DNA from: Alistipes senegalensis
GTDB taxonomy: Bacteria > Bacillota > Clostridia > Oscillospirales > Ruminococcaceae
DNA: 64,000 nucleotides
NCBI GenBank assembly: GCA_023665275.1
Contig: JAMPEF010000001.1
Span: 166,924 to 230,923, forward strand
Direction of reading: 5' to 3'
In this document: piece after piece, positions 48,782 through 58,638 of the stretch
Position numbering within the stretch: position 1 is the stretch's first letter
Layout: every line of letters begins with the position of its first letter
Position numbers and translations under genes: made by a program
Notes under the pieces: model-generated
What the model was told of the DNA's origin: nothing
Databases searched by the model: none
Seen by the model: only the letters and a program-made list of their open reading frames with translations

Positions 48782-50458
48782 ATGAAAATATCAGGAGCAA
48801 AAATTGTTGTTGAAACCTTAATTGAACAGGGTTGTGATACTGTTTTCGGCTATCCGGGCGGACAAGTTATCAACCTTTTTGACGAACTCTATCTCTGCCG
48901 TGACCGTATAAAGCACGTACTTACAGCACATGAACAAGGTGCATCACACGCTGCTGACGGTTATGCACGTTCCACCGGAAAAGTAGGTGTTGTAATAGCT
49001 ACTTCCGGACCTGGTGCGACCAATCTTGTAACCGGAATCGCCACAGCCTATCTTGATTCCGTACCTATGGTTGCCATTACTGGTAACGTTCCGTGCAGTC
49101 TTCTCGGACGTGACACCTTTCAGGAAGTTGACATTGTAGGCGTTACAATGCCCGTTACTAAACATAACTTCATTGTAAAGGACGTTACGGAGCTTGCCGA
49201 TACACTCCGTACAGCCTTTAAAATTGCAAAATCCGGACGTCCCGGACCTGTACTCGTTGATATTCCTAAAGATGTACAGGCGGCTTTATGTGAATTTATA
49301 CCGGAAAAACAACCGGTTATACCTTATCCGCTGAAATTTGCACCGGAAGAAGATTTGAAAAAAGCTGCTGAACTTATCAACACCAGCGAAAGACCTTACA
49401 TATATTTTGGTGGTGGTATAATTTCCGGCAAGGCTTCTGAGGAAATTATTGCCCTTGCTGATAAGATTGATTCACCTATGGGTTGTTCACTGATGGGACT
49501 TTCAGCAGTTCCGGCAGATAATCCACATTTTCTGGGTATGCAGGGTATGCACGGACATTATGCGTCTTCCGTTGCAGAAGACGAGGCAGACCTTGTTATT
49601 GCACTCGGTGCAAGATTTTCTGACCGTGCCACAGGCGATAAAAACCGTTTTGCAAAGAATTTCCGCATAATCCATATTGATATTGATAACGCCGAACTTG
49701 ACAAGAATATTCCGGCTAATCTCTCGATACAGGGCGATATAAAAGATGCTGTTTCACGTTTAACGCAAATGGTTGAAGAAAAGAAACACGATACATGGTC
49801 GGCACGTATTCAGGAACTCAGGGAAGACGAAGCACGTCGTATAGAAAGTGCAAAATCCGGCAGGGAACTTGACCCGTTTGCTATCGTTGATATTGTCAGC
49901 GAGTATGAAAATGATTGCAACATTGTAACAGACGTCGGACAGCACCAGATGTGGACAGCACAAAGATACCCACTTAAAAAACCACGTACATTCCTTACAA
50001 GTGGTGGTTTAGGTACAATGGGATTCGGTATGGGTGCGGCTATCGGTGCAGCAGAAGCTACAGGAAAAAGAAGTATTCTCTTCACTGGTGACGGCAGTTT
50101 TGGTATGAATTTAAATGAACTTGCAACCTCCGTTACACAGGGAACACCACTCACAATCGTAATCATGAATAACGGCGTTTTAGGTATGGTTCGCCAGTGG
50201 CAGACACTCTTTTTTGATAAACATTATTCAAACACCACTCTTGACGAAAGAAAAACGGATTTTGTCAAACTGGCTGACGCTTTCGGTGCAAAGGGTACAA
50301 GAGTTTTCACAAAGGACGAACTCCGCAAAGCTGTACAGGATTCTTTTGCATATGACGGAACATATATTATTGACTGTGCCGTTGACTGTGACGAGTTTGT
50401 ACTTCCAATGCTTCCGCCTGGTGGCTCTATCGACGATATTATTACAGAAATAAAGTGA
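48782..50458 (+). CDS. ilvB: Acetolactate synthase, large subunit
   Basis: Condenses two pyruvates (valine/leucine branch) or pyruvate and 2-ketobutyrate (isoleucine branch), using ThDP, Mg2+ and FAD. The 558-residue protein has the expected motifs: GYPGGQVINLFDEL with the region leading to the catalytic Glu in HEQGASHAADGYAR, TSGPGATNLVTGIATA, and the ThDP-binding GDGSFGMNLNELAT...NNGVLGMVRQWQ. ATG at 48782 follows AAAGGA; a frame extension of 25 codons runs back into the hairpin and is not real. It is followed by ilvN after 11 bases. Confidence 0.97.
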   Translation: MKISGAKIVVETLIEQGCDTVFGYPGGQVINLFDELYLCRDRIKHVLTAHEQGASHAADGYARSTGKVGVVIATSGPGATNLVTGIATAYLDSVPMVAITGNVPCSLLGRDTFQEVDIVGVTMPVTKHNFIVKDVTELADTLRTAFKIAKSGRPGPVLVDIPKDVQAALCEFIPEKQPVIPYPLKFAPEEDLKKAAELINTSERPYIYFGGGIISGKASEEIIALADKIDSPMGCSLMGLSAVPADNPHFLGMQGMHGHYASSVAEDEADLVIALGARFSDRATGDKNRFAKNFRIIHIDIDNAELDKNIPANLSIQGDIKDAVSRLTQMVEEKKHDTWSARIQELREDEARRIESAKSGRELDPFAIVDIVSEYENDCNIVTDVGQHQMWTAQRYPLKKPRTFLTSGGLGTMGFGMGAAIGAAEATGKRSILFTGDGSFGMNLNELATSVTQGTPLTIVIMNNGVLGMVRQWQTLFFDKHYSNTTLDERKTDFVKLADAFGAKGTRVFTKDELRKAVQDSFAYDGTYIIDCAVDCDEFVLPMLPPGGSIDDIITEIK

Positions 50459-50469
50459 GGTGATTTCCA

Positions 50470-50967
50470 ATGGCTAAACAGTACATAATAGGTGCAATCG
50501 TTTCAAACATTGCCGGTGTTCTTTCGAGAGTTTCCGGAATGTTTACAAGACGTGGTTTCAATATTGACAGTCTCACGGTAGGCGAAACTGAATCAGGTGA
50601 ATTTTCAAGAATAACAATCGCCTTTCACGGTGATGACGATGTCAAAGACAGAATCATAAAACAGCTTGACAAAATCCACGACGTAAAAGCCGTTGAAGTT
50701 CTTGACAGGCAGGAAACTGTTACACGTGAGCTTCTTCTTATAAAGGTAAGGAATAATCCGGAAACCCGTCAGGACATAATGACAGCAGTTGAGATTTTCC
50801 GTTCAAAGATTGTTGATTATTCGCCGTCATCTCTCACTGTAGAGCTTACCGGTGAAGTGACTAAGATTGATGCTTTCATTGAACTTGTAAAGCCATACGG
50901 CATTATGGAAATGTGTCGTACTGGTATAGTTGCCGTCGAAAGAGGCGAACACTGTTTAAAGGCATAA
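50470..50967 (+). CDS. ilvN: Acetolactate synthase, small regulatory subunit
   Basis: A 165-residue subunit with an N-terminal ACT domain (IGAIVSNIAGVLSRVSGMFTRRGFNIDSLTVGETE) that binds valine for feedback inhibition, and the C-terminal ACT-like domain (LLLIKVRNNPETRQDIMTAVEIFRSKIVDYSPSSLTVELTG). It activates and regulates the large subunit encoded just upstream. GAGGTGA is the ribosome site, only a few bases after the ilvB stop, so translation is coupled. Confidence 0.97.
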   Translation: MAKQYIIGAIVSNIAGVLSRVSGMFTRRGFNIDSLTVGETESGEFSRITIAFHGDDDVKDRIIKQLDKIHDVKAVEVLDRQETVTRELLLIKVRNNPETRQDIMTAVEIFRSKIVDYSPSSLTVELTGEVTKIDAFIELVKPYGIMEMCRTGIVAVERGEHCLKA

Positions 50968-51026
50968 TAATTAACTGATTATACGCCCTATGGCTATAAT
51001 ATAAATATTTTGAATAAAAGGAGTAG

Positions 51027-52070
<1,044 letters not shown>

Positions 52071-52129
52071 TAACTGGCATTGCTGATTTGCAATCCGGAA
52101 ATTTTCGGCTGTGAATCGAACTTTATTCG

Positions 52130-52166
52130 GGTGACGGTTCATAACAGTTCCGTCACCTGTTTTTTT
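52130..52166 (+). terminator. Terminator of ilvBNC
   Basis: GGTGACGG/CCGTCACC stem with a 12-base loop, followed by TGTTTTTTT. Confidence 0.85.
52141..52164 (+). repeat. 24-bp direct repeat, copy 1
   Basis: This copy contains the 3' arm and T-run of the ilvC terminator (ATAACAGTTCCGTCACCTGT and the following T residues). An identical copy lies at 52342-52365, on the other side of a 46-codon ORF. Confidence 0.9.
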
Positions 52167-52201
52167 AAAAAAATATATAACAGATTTCGGAGGATAATTT
52201 T

Positions 52202-52342
52202 ATGATATGTAACAGTCTGGAAGAAGTAAGGGAAAAAGCTGAAGAATATGGTGCTGATTCAGATATGATTGAGGCACTTTACAGAGAAATGATTTCAAGG
52301 TTTGTGAATATGGAAATGTCGGAATTTCAAAAAAATTCTTGA
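52202..52342 (+). CDS. Small acidic protein, 46 aa
   Basis: ATG with CGGAGGA upstream opens a 46-codon frame (MICNSLEEVREKAEEYGADS...), ending RFVNMEMSEFQKNS. It is acidic and probably all helical, with no signal or membrane segment. I do not recognise it. The gene sits between two copies of a 24-bp repeat derived from the ilvC terminator. A good ribosome site and non-repetitive composition argue for a real gene. Confidence 0.6.
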   Translation: MICNSLEEVREKAEEYGADSDMIEALYREMISRFVNMEMSEFQKNS

Positions 52343-52365
52343 TAACAGTTCCGTCACCTGTTTTT
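52342..52365 (+). repeat. 24-bp direct repeat, copy 2
   Basis: Identical to 52141-52164 but without the 5' arm of the terminator stem, so it cannot form the same hairpin. The repeat starts exactly at the last base of the small ORF's stop codon. Confidence 0.9.
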
Positions 52366-52390
52366 ATATGAGATTTTGAGGGAAAATATT

Positions 52391-53011
52391 ATGTCTGATT
52401 CTTATATAAGAAAATTTATGCCAAACAGAAAGCATATTATTTCTTTTATTTTTGTTATTATATCTGTATTGCTTTTTTTGAGCGGTTTTTACAGGGCATA
52501 CCGCATAAGCGGACGACATACAATGATTGAATTTACCTTTGACTACAAAATCCACAAAAATGACAGTATAATCTTTTCGCCAGAGCTTTTCAGGGCTGCA
52601 TTAAAGGAAAGTGAAAATGAAAATGTTGTATGTTTTCAGACATTATTAACAGGTATTATTACTGAGTATGAATGTTTTATAGTTGATATTGACGGAAAAT
52701 ATCGTCCTGTTATGGTTAAAAAAGGTACAGACGAATATGATAAAGTTTTCAATGGTGAAGAAGTATCAGGATATTTCACTGAAAAGAATTTTGATTATTT
52801 TCCGGAGTTTGTATTAAATATGCATAATTACTATGAACTGGAAAATAAAATCACAGACAAGGATTATTCAAAGCTTGGAATAGTAATTGTTGATCGCCAA
52901 AAAGAATTATTAAGTTTTATGTGGGGAATACCTTTTCTTGTTATTGGACTTATATTATTTAAAATTGCAGGTTCGGTGTTTTTCTATGTACCTGAAATGA
53001 CAGATAAGTGA
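52391..53011 (+). CDS. Membrane protein, 206 aa, unknown function
   Basis: Two predicted membrane helices, at about residues 17-35 (ISFIFVIISVLLFLSGFY) and 175-195 (WGIPFLVIGLILFKIAGSVFFY), flank an extracytoplasmic domain of about 140 residues with several aromatic and acidic stretches (KNFDYFPEFVLNMHNYYELEN). I do not recognise the family. GAGGGAAA precedes the ATG at 52391. It is the first of a run of accessory genes between ilvC and ilvD and is followed by the DUF4303 gene after 11 bases. Confidence 0.7.
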   Translation: MSDSYIRKFMPNRKHIISFIFVIISVLLFLSGFYRAYRISGRHTMIEFTFDYKIHKNDSIIFSPELFRAALKESENENVVCFQTLLTGIITEYECFIVDIDGKYRPVMVKKGTDEYDKVFNGEEVSGYFTEKNFDYFPEFVLNMHNYYELENKITDKDYSKLGIVIVDRQKELLSFMWGIPFLVIGLILFKIAGSVFFYVPEMTDK

Positions 53012-53022
53012 GGATTTAAATT

Positions 53023-53559
53023 ATGTATGATGAAAAAATGGTAACGGTTTTGCAGTCAGCTTTTCAGAATGCAGTATCTTCACTGCGTAATGAACACAAT
53101 GAAAATTTTTATTATTATGCTTTTATTTTTGATGAGGGACTTCGACCGTATATTTCGGCATTGTCTTATGAAGCTTATGAAAAATTAATGCTTGAAAATG
53201 ACGTAATCCACGATGAAGAAGGCTGGAAATGGTGTACTTTTGATTTTCCGTACTGTACTTATGGATATGATGAGTTTTTCGCTGAAGTGGATAAATTTCT
53301 TACTGAACGGGAAAACGGAATTTCAGATGATGAACTTTATAGCGTTGAATGGGACACAAGAGTTGATTCTATGGAAGAAGCGTTGAAAAGACTTGATGAC
53401 GCCGGATTTTTCGGTACAGGCGAAATCCGTAAAAATATAATAATAAATGTTGAAGTTGCACCGCCCGACTGCAAAGAACGTCAAAGGGCAATACGTCTTA
53501 ATCCGGCATCTTCACTGTTATCGGAATATCTTACATTCTGTGAAGATGAGGAAGAATAA
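53023..53559 (+). CDS. DUF4303-like protein
   Basis: A 178-residue soluble acidic protein. The features FYYYAFIFDEGLRPYISALSYEAYEKL and EGWKWCTFDFPYCTYGYDEFFAEVDKFL match the general pattern of DUF4303 proteins, a family commonly found near polymorphic-toxin immunity genes. No enzyme motif is visible. It ends 38 bases before ilvD and is on the same strand. An immunity or stress-type role is inference from family context. Confidence 0.65.
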   Translation: MYDEKMVTVLQSAFQNAVSSLRNEHNENFYYYAFIFDEGLRPYISALSYEAYEKLMLENDVIHDEEGWKWCTFDFPYCTYGYDEFFAEVDKFLTERENGISDDELYSVEWDTRVDSMEEALKRLDDAGFFGTGEIRKNIIINVEVAPPDCKERQRAIRLNPASSLLSEYLTFCEDEEE

Positions 53560-53597
53560 TTATTGATTTTAAATTTATTAAAGTGAGGTAAAAAATT

Positions 53598-55262
53598 ATG
53601 AGTGAAAATTTTTTCTGTTCAGGAGTTGAAAAGTCGTCACAGCGTTCACTTTTCAACGCACTTGGAATGACTAAAGAGGAAATGAAACGTCCGCTTGTTG
53701 GTATTGTATCATCATACAATGAAATAGTACCTGGACATATGAACATAGACAAAATCGTTGAGGCTGTAAAGTTAGGTGTAGCAATGAACGGTGGTACACC
53801 GGTAGTATTTCCTGCAATAGCGGTATGTGACGGTATAGCAATGGGACATACCGGCATGAAATACTCACTTGTTACACGTGACCTTATCGCCGACTCAACA
53901 GAATGTATGGCACTTGCACACCATTTTGACGCACTTGTCATGATACCTAACTGTGATAAGAACGTCCCCGGATTGCTTATGGCTGCTGCAAGAATAAACG
54001 TTCCGACTATCTTTGTAAGCGGAGGTCCTATGCTTGCCGGACACGTAAAGGGTAAAAAGACAAGTCTTTCAAGTATGTTTGAGGCTGTAGGTGCATATAC
54101 AGCAGGAAAAATGACTCTTGAGGACGTCGAGGAATACGAAAACAATGCCTGTCCGACGTGTGGTTCATGTTCAGGAATGTATACCGCAAATTCCATGAAC
54201 TGTTTAACAGAAGTTTTAGGTATGGGACTTAAGGGCAACGGAACTATTCCGGCAGTATACTCAGAAAGAATAAAACTCGCTAAAATGGCTGGTATGCAGG
54301 TTATGGAACTCTATAGAAAGAATATCCGACCGCTTGACATCATGACCGAAAAGGCTTTTTATAATGCACTTACAGCAGATATGGCTTTAGGCTGTTCGAC
54401 AAATAGTATGTTACATCTTCCGGCAATTGCAAACGAATGTGGAATTGACATAAATCTTGATATAGCAAATGAAATCAGTGCGAAAACTCCTAATTTATGT
54501 CATCTTGCACCGGCAGGACATACCTACATGGAAGACCTCAATGAAGCAGGTGGTGTTTATGCCGTACTGAATGAACTTTCTAAAAAAGACTTAATAAATC
54601 TTGACTGCATGACCTGTACCGGAAAGACAGTCGGCGAAAATATTTCAGGTTGCATAAACAAAGACCCTGAAACAATCCGTCCGATTGAAAAACCGTACAG
54701 CGAAACGGGTGGTATAGCCGTTTTGCGTGGCAATCTTGCACCCGACAGATGCGTTGTAAAGAGAAGTGCAGTAGCTCCGGAAATGCTTGTTCACAAAGGT
54801 CCGGCAAGAGTATTTGACAGTGAGGAAGAAGCTATAAAAGTTATTTATGACGGCGGTATAAAAGCCGGTGACGTTGTAGTAATCCGTTATGAAGGTCCGG
54901 CGGGTGGACCTGGTATGCGTGAAATGCTCTCACCGACATCTGCAATTCAGGGAGCAGGTCTCGGCTCTACTGTGGCACTCATCACCGACGGACGTTTCAG
55001 CGGTGCTACTCGTGGTGCAGCTATCGGACACGTTTCCCCCGAAGCTGTAAACGGTGGTACTATTGCATATGTCAAGGACGGCGATATTATTTCTATCGAT
55101 ATTCCGAACTACAGTATTAATCTTGAAGTTTCCGACGAAGAACTTGAAGAACGTCAAAAAACTATGCCCATAAAGAAAAAGGAAAATATTACAGGTTATC
55201 TTAAACGCTATGCATCTATGGTATCATCTGCCGACAAGGGTGCTATAATCAACAGGAAGTAA
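53598..55262 (+). CDS. ilvD: Dihydroxy-acid dehydratase
   Basis: Dehydrates 2,3-dihydroxy-isovalerate and -methylvalerate to the 2-keto acids. The 554-residue length and conserved motifs fit: [39 protein letters not shown] (Cys of the Fe-S cluster), [21 protein letters not shown] (two cluster Cys), and [19 protein letters not shown] near the C-terminus. The intermediate Cys-containing [11 protein letters not shown] is also present. GTGAGGT precedes the ATG. It is placed after accessory genes, not directly after ilvC. Confidence 0.97.
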   Translation: MSENFFCSGVEKSSQRSLFNALGMTKEEMKRPLVGIVSSYNEIVPGHMNIDKIVEAVKLGVAMNGGTPVVFPAIAVCDGIAMGHTGMKYSLVTRDLIADSTECMALAHHFDALVMIPNCDKNVPGLLMAAARINVPTIFVSGGPMLAGHVKGKKTSLSSMFEAVGAYTAGKMTLEDVEEYENNACPTCGSCSGMYTANSMNCLTEVLGMGLKGNGTIPAVYSERIKLAKMAGMQVMELYRKNIRPLDIMTEKAFYNALTADMALGCSTNSMLHLPAIANECGIDINLDIANEISAKTPNLCHLAPAGHTYMEDLNEAGGVYAVLNELSKKDLINLDCMTCTGKTVGENISGCINKDPETIRPIEKPYSETGGIAVLRGNLAPDRCVVKRSAVAPEMLVHKGPARVFDSEEEAIKVIYDGGIKAGDVVVIRYEGPAGGPGMREMLSPTSAIQGAGLGSTVALITDGRFSGATRGAAIGHVSPEAVNGGTIAYVKDGDIISIDIPNYSINLEVSDEELEERQKTMPIKKKENITGYLKRYASMVSSADKGAIINRK

Positions 55263-55284
55263 AAATATAAAAGACAAAGAACAT

Positions 55285-55758
55285 TTGCCGGTATATGGTG
55301 TAGGACCGGTTATTGTAATTCCGCACATAGTATTAACGGCAGTCGGAATTATTATGTCGGTGTGCGGAGTTCTGGATTACGGCAGAATAAATATTCTGAA
55401 AATACCGTTTATTGTTATCGGAATAATACTTATTGTTTCAGGTGCTTATATGTGGTATAGTGCAAACTATAAATCAAAAGTTTTTGATAATATAGTCGAA
55501 AACAGACTTGTTACTTCCGGAATATATTCAGTTGTACGAAACCCTATTTACAGTGCATTTTTAATGGTATGTATCGGAGCAGTTTTCATTGCCGGCAATG
55601 TGTTTTTGTTTGTGATACCGTTTGTCTGCTGGATTTATATGACTGTATTTCTGAAAAATACAGAGGAAAAATGGCTTACAGACCTGTACGGGCAGGAATA
55701 TATTGATTACTGCAAGAATGTAAACCGTTGTATACCGTGGTTTCCAAAAGAAAGGTAA
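55285..55758 (+). CDS. Isoprenylcysteine methyltransferase-like membrane protein
   Basis: A 157-residue membrane protein with about four spans. It carries the ICMT/PEMT signature SGIYSVVRNPIYSAFL followed by the C-terminal EEKWLTDLYGQEYIDYCKNVNRCIPWF, typical of the methyltransferase family often annotated as isoprenylcysteine carboxyl methyltransferase. Bacterial substrates are mostly unknown. The only early start is a TTG 22 bases after the ilvD stop, with no clear ribosome site, so translation may be coupled to ilvD; a later ATG at residue 20 would cut into the first membrane span. Confidence 0.8.
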   Translation: MPVYGVGPVIVIPHIVLTAVGIIMSVCGVLDYGRINILKIPFIVIGIILIVSGAYMWYSANYKSKVFDNIVENRLVTSGIYSVVRNPIYSAFLMVCIGAVFIAGNVFLFVIPFVCWIYMTVFLKNTEEKWLTDLYGQEYIDYCKNVNRCIPWFPKER

Positions 55759-55762
55759 TATT

Positions 55763-56182
55763 ATGGAAATAAAATTAAAGCAGTTGTTTTTTGATGTTCC
55801 GAATGAAAATAATGATTATGTATCATATCAAAATCAGCTTCAAATAAGATATATTTTCAGAAATTCTGAACTGGAAAAACTTTTTGAAAGGCATTATAAT
55901 TCTATAATGGCAATAACAGAAAAGGAAATTACATCATATATAAATACCGAAGATTTATGTAATGATGATGAGGATATGTTCCCACGAAAAAGTTTTCTTA
56001 CTGGCGAGTGGTATATAAGTGAAATTTACTTTGAAGATACAGAGTATCTTTCAATTCATACTGCTTTTCTCGGCACTGATTTAGGATATAAAGATGATTA
56101 TTTAGGTCTGGAAGTCCATTTATATTATGACAGGAAAACAGCAGAATTTATCTTTAGTGGGATTGACAGTTATGCATTGTAA
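55763..56182 (+). CDS. Hypothetical acidic protein, 139 aa
   Basis: A soluble 139-residue protein rich in acidic and aromatic residues (MEIKLKQLFFDVPNENNDYV..., EWYISEIYFEDTEYLSIHTAF). The pattern is beta-rich with no signal peptide and no catalytic motif. I do not recognise the family. AAAGG precedes the ATG, four bases after the previous stop. It is followed by a SUKH gene, so an immunity-like role is plausible from context only. Confidence 0.65.
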   Translation: MEIKLKQLFFDVPNENNDYVSYQNQLQIRYIFRNSELEKLFERHYNSIMAITEKEITSYINTEDLCNDDEDMFPRKSFLTGEWYISEIYFEDTEYLSIHTAFLGTDLGYKDDYLGLEVHLYYDRKTAEFIFSGIDSYAL

Positions 56183-56225
56183 ATATTATATGAACGCTTT
56201 TCAGTGTTCGGAAAGGAGACAAAAC

Positions 56226-56867
56226 ATGAATAAATCTGTTGAAGAATATCGTACTGAAATTAAAAAAATCCTTGATGAATATTATGAACTTCTTAAAATT
56301 TACGATAAAACTGAAATACAGGTTTTGGATTATGTTGAAATTCCGGAGGGAATGTTTACAGGAGAAGTTGAATTTGATACCAGATATAATAATGTAGAAC
56401 TCCGAACATGGAAAATGATACCGTCTGACGTTACAGAAGACGACATTGCAGAACTTGAAAAAGAAATAGGAATACGTCTGCCCGACCCTTTGAGAGCATA
56501 TTTTACATCATATTATCATTTGTGGGATTGGCAGAGAGACCTTTCTGAAAATTCGCCAACAGCAAAATTGGGCGGAATTTATAACTCTTACAATGAACTG
56601 ATGATACAATTTGGTTATCTGCCGTTTAGTTGGGATAATCAGCAAGGTTGTTTGGTTTGCATGAAATTTGACGAAAATAACAACGATTGCGGAATATACA
56701 TGATTGACCATGGAGAAATGTTTAGTTTTCATGCAGAAACTGTAACTGCTCATGATATTGAAAAAGTTATGTATTTTGAGGCAAAAGACTTTTGCGAATA
56801 TCTGTATAATGTAACTGTCGGTATGGTTAAGAAACTCATTGAATATGGATATTATTCAAATAAATAG
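56226..56867 (+). CDS. SMI1/KNR4 (SUKH) family protein
   Basis: A 213-residue soluble protein. The SUKH core is visible in VTEDDIAELEKEIGIRLPDPLRAYFTSYYHLWDW (the family's helix with LP and the YF/W pattern), followed by SYNELMIQFGYLPFSWDNQQGCLVCMKFDENN and ending in strands and a helix. SUKH proteins often serve as immunity proteins against secreted toxins. ATG at 56226 with AAAGGAG upstream is chosen; the open frame extends further back into the previous gene. No toxin is visible beside it. Confidence 0.85.
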   Translation: MNKSVEEYRTEIKKILDEYYELLKIYDKTEIQVLDYVEIPEGMFTGEVEFDTRYNNVELRTWKMIPSDVTEDDIAELEKEIGIRLPDPLRAYFTSYYHLWDWQRDLSENSPTAKLGGIYNSYNELMIQFGYLPFSWDNQQGCLVCMKFDENNNDCGIYMIDHGEMFSFHAETVTAHDIEKVMYFEAKDFCEYLYNVTVGMVKKLIEYGYYSNK

Positions 56868-56893
56868 ATATATAAATTTTGGAGGTGTATTTT

Positions 56894-57478
56894 ATGTCAG
56901 ATGTATATGAAAAATGTCCTGTGTTTGAAAATGAAGATTATCTGCTTAGATTTGTTGAGGAAACGGACGTTTCAGACCTGCTTGAAGTATACAGTGATAA
57001 GAATGCACTTCCTTTTTTCAACAGCGACAACTGCAATGGTGATAATTTCTATTATCCTACAGAAGAAAAAATGCTTGAAGCTGTTAAGTTCTGGTTGTTT
57101 TCCTATCATGAGCGGTATTTTGTAAGATTTGCTGTAATAGATAAATCCGTAAATAAGGCTGTTGGTACGGTTGAACTGTTCCGACGTTATTCCGAAGACA
57201 AATTTGATGGTGATGGTGTTTTGCGTCTTGACGTAAAAAGTGATTATGAAAAGGAAAATATTCTTTTTGATATTCTGTCTGTTATTGTTCCTCCGGCTTT
57301 TGAAATGTTTGATTGTACTGAAATAATAACAAAAGTTCCTGTATATGCTGTTGAGAGAATAAAAGCAGTACAGAAATTCGGGTTTTCCAAATCAGAATAT
57401 TTTATGATTGGTACACATGACGGCTATGCTTATAAAGATTACTGGACTGTACATATCAATAATCGAAAATATAAATAA
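56894..57478 (+). CDS. GNAT-like acetyltransferase
   Basis: A 194-residue protein with the layout of GNAT enzymes: N-terminal YLLRFVEETDVSDLLEVYSDKNALPFFNSDNCN, a central AVIDKSVNKAVGTVELFRR strand pair and a C-terminal AVQKFGFSKSEYFMIG that matches motif B. The acetyl-CoA loop (Q/RxxGxG/A) is not preserved: VLRLDVKSDYEKENILFDIL stands in its place. It may therefore be a divergent or inactive relative. GGAGGTG precedes the ATG at 56894. Confidence 0.75.
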   Translation: MSDVYEKCPVFENEDYLLRFVEETDVSDLLEVYSDKNALPFFNSDNCNGDNFYYPTEEKMLEAVKFWLFSYHERYFVRFAVIDKSVNKAVGTVELFRRYSEDKFDGDGVLRLDVKSDYEKENILFDILSVIVPPAFEMFDCTEIITKVPVYAVERIKAVQKFGFSKSEYFMIGTHDGYAYKDYWTVHINNRKYK

Positions 57479-57525
57479 ATTTATGTAAGAATAACACAGA
57501 AAAACGGCTGAAAGGAGATTTGATT

Positions 57526-57606
57526 ATGGTATATAATGAGGAATCCGGAATAGGCTTTATATTGAAACAGTGGTTTTTGCTTGCATTTGTGGTGATATTC
57601 GGCTGA
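57526..57606 (+). CDS. Small hydrophobic peptide, 26 aa
   Basis: ATG with AAAGGAG at good spacing opens a 26-codon frame with a short polar head (MVYNEESGIG) and a single hydrophobic helix (FILKQWFLLAFVVIFG). It could be a small membrane protein. The coding call rests on the ribosome site and composition only. Confidence 0.4.
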   Translation: MVYNEESGIGFILKQWFLLAFVVIFG

Positions 57607-57628
57607 AATAAAAAGGCAGGTGATTTTT

Positions 57629-58138
57629 ATGAAAGAATATATTGAAAATCTTAAATTTGAAGATATTCCATGGAAAAAAATGGTTACAGCATACGGTACA
57701 GCGGAAAAGTTTCCGGAATTTTTCGCTGTTCTGGAAAAAATGCAGAATGTTGACGATATGAAGGATGCTTTAGATAATATTCTGTCGGAAGTTGAACATC
57801 AGGATTCACTTTATCAACCGTTGCCGTTTGTAATGATTTTCTTTAAAAGACTGCTGAAAAAAGCGGAAAATATTCATATTCCGGAGGCTGAATGGCTTGC
57901 GAAAGAAATTCAACATACTTTTGAATGGATTCTTGAAGCCTGTGATTACAGAGTATACGAATTTCCCCACGGAGACCCGATATCTGATTTTGCGGAAATG
58001 CTTGAAGATAAATATTTGCTACCAAACTATTACTATGAATTATGTTTTGATACAGATTATGAACACAGCATAGTCTACTATACTAAAATAATTATTGAAG
58101 GGAGGTTTAATTCATGGGCAGTGAAAGAAGATATATAG
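57629..58138 (+). CDS. Hypothetical protein, tandem paralogue A
   Basis: A 169-residue soluble protein starting MKEYIENLKFEDIPWKKMV. It is clearly related to the next gene: YIENLKFEDIPWKKMVTAYG aligns with YIDNLNISDIPWHRMITAYE, and both continue with TAE, EHQ, PFVMxFFxRxxxKA and a DxxLLPxxYxE motif near the C-terminus. It is mostly helical, with no signal peptide or membrane segment. I do not recognise the family. GCAGGTGA precedes the ATG at 57629. It overlaps paralogue B by 25 bases. Confidence 0.75.
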   Translation: MKEYIENLKFEDIPWKKMVTAYGTAEKFPEFFAVLEKMQNVDDMKDALDNILSEVEHQDSLYQPLPFVMIFFKRLLKKAENIHIPEAEWLAKEIQHTFEWILEACDYRVYEFPHGDPISDFAEMLEDKYLLPNYYYELCFDTDYEHSIVYYTKIIIEGRFNSWAVKEDI

Positions 58139-58638
58139 ATAACCTGAATATCAGTGATATTCCGTGGCACAGAATGATTACAGCTTATGAAACTGCTGAA
58201 CATTATCCCAAATGTCTTAGAACTCTTGACGAAATGAAAGACCTTGACGAAGTCAAACGGGCATGGAAAGAAATTTCAGACTTTGAACATCAATCAACAC
58301 TTTTTATATCTGCTCCGTTTGTTATGGTATTTTTGGTCAGGATTTTTGAAAAGGCTGTAAATGCTCCTGATAATCCTGTTGCGGTATGGCTTGCGGATAA
58401 ACTGGCAGATGAATTTGTATACTATGTCGATGTTTGCAGTGATGCCGAAAAAGTGGAACACACTGAACCTTTAGAAAATATGTCAGATATTTTAAATGAT
58501 GAGTATCTGCTCCCTGAAAATTATACGGAAGATGATTTCGATGAATATTATGCAAATTTCTTCCCTGATGATTTGTTTTATAGTATTTATTATTATACAG
58601 GAAAAATACTTCTTGAAATTTACGGTACGGAAAAATGA
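58114..58638 (+). CDS. Hypothetical protein, tandem paralogue B
   Basis: A 174-residue acidic, largely helical protein, starting MGSERRYIDNLNISDIPWHR, with AGGGAGG upstream inside the end of paralogue A. The C-terminus (YFFPDDLFYSIYYYTGKILLEIYG-like, here ANFFPDDLFYSIYYYTG) is shared in outline with paralogue A (EHSIVYYTKIIIEG). The two have diverged considerably, which suggests an old duplication with different targets, as seen in immunity-protein arrays; this is inference. Its stop overlaps the start of the pyrophosphatase-like gene (ATGA). Confidence 0.75.
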   Translation: MGSERRYIDNLNISDIPWHRMITAYETAEHYPKCLRTLDEMKDLDEVKRAWKEISDFEHQSTLFISAPFVMVFLVRIFEKAVNAPDNPVAVWLADKLADEFVYYVDVCSDAEKVEHTEPLENMSDILNDEYLLPENYTEDDFDEYYANFFPDDLFYSIYYYTGKILLEIYGTEK

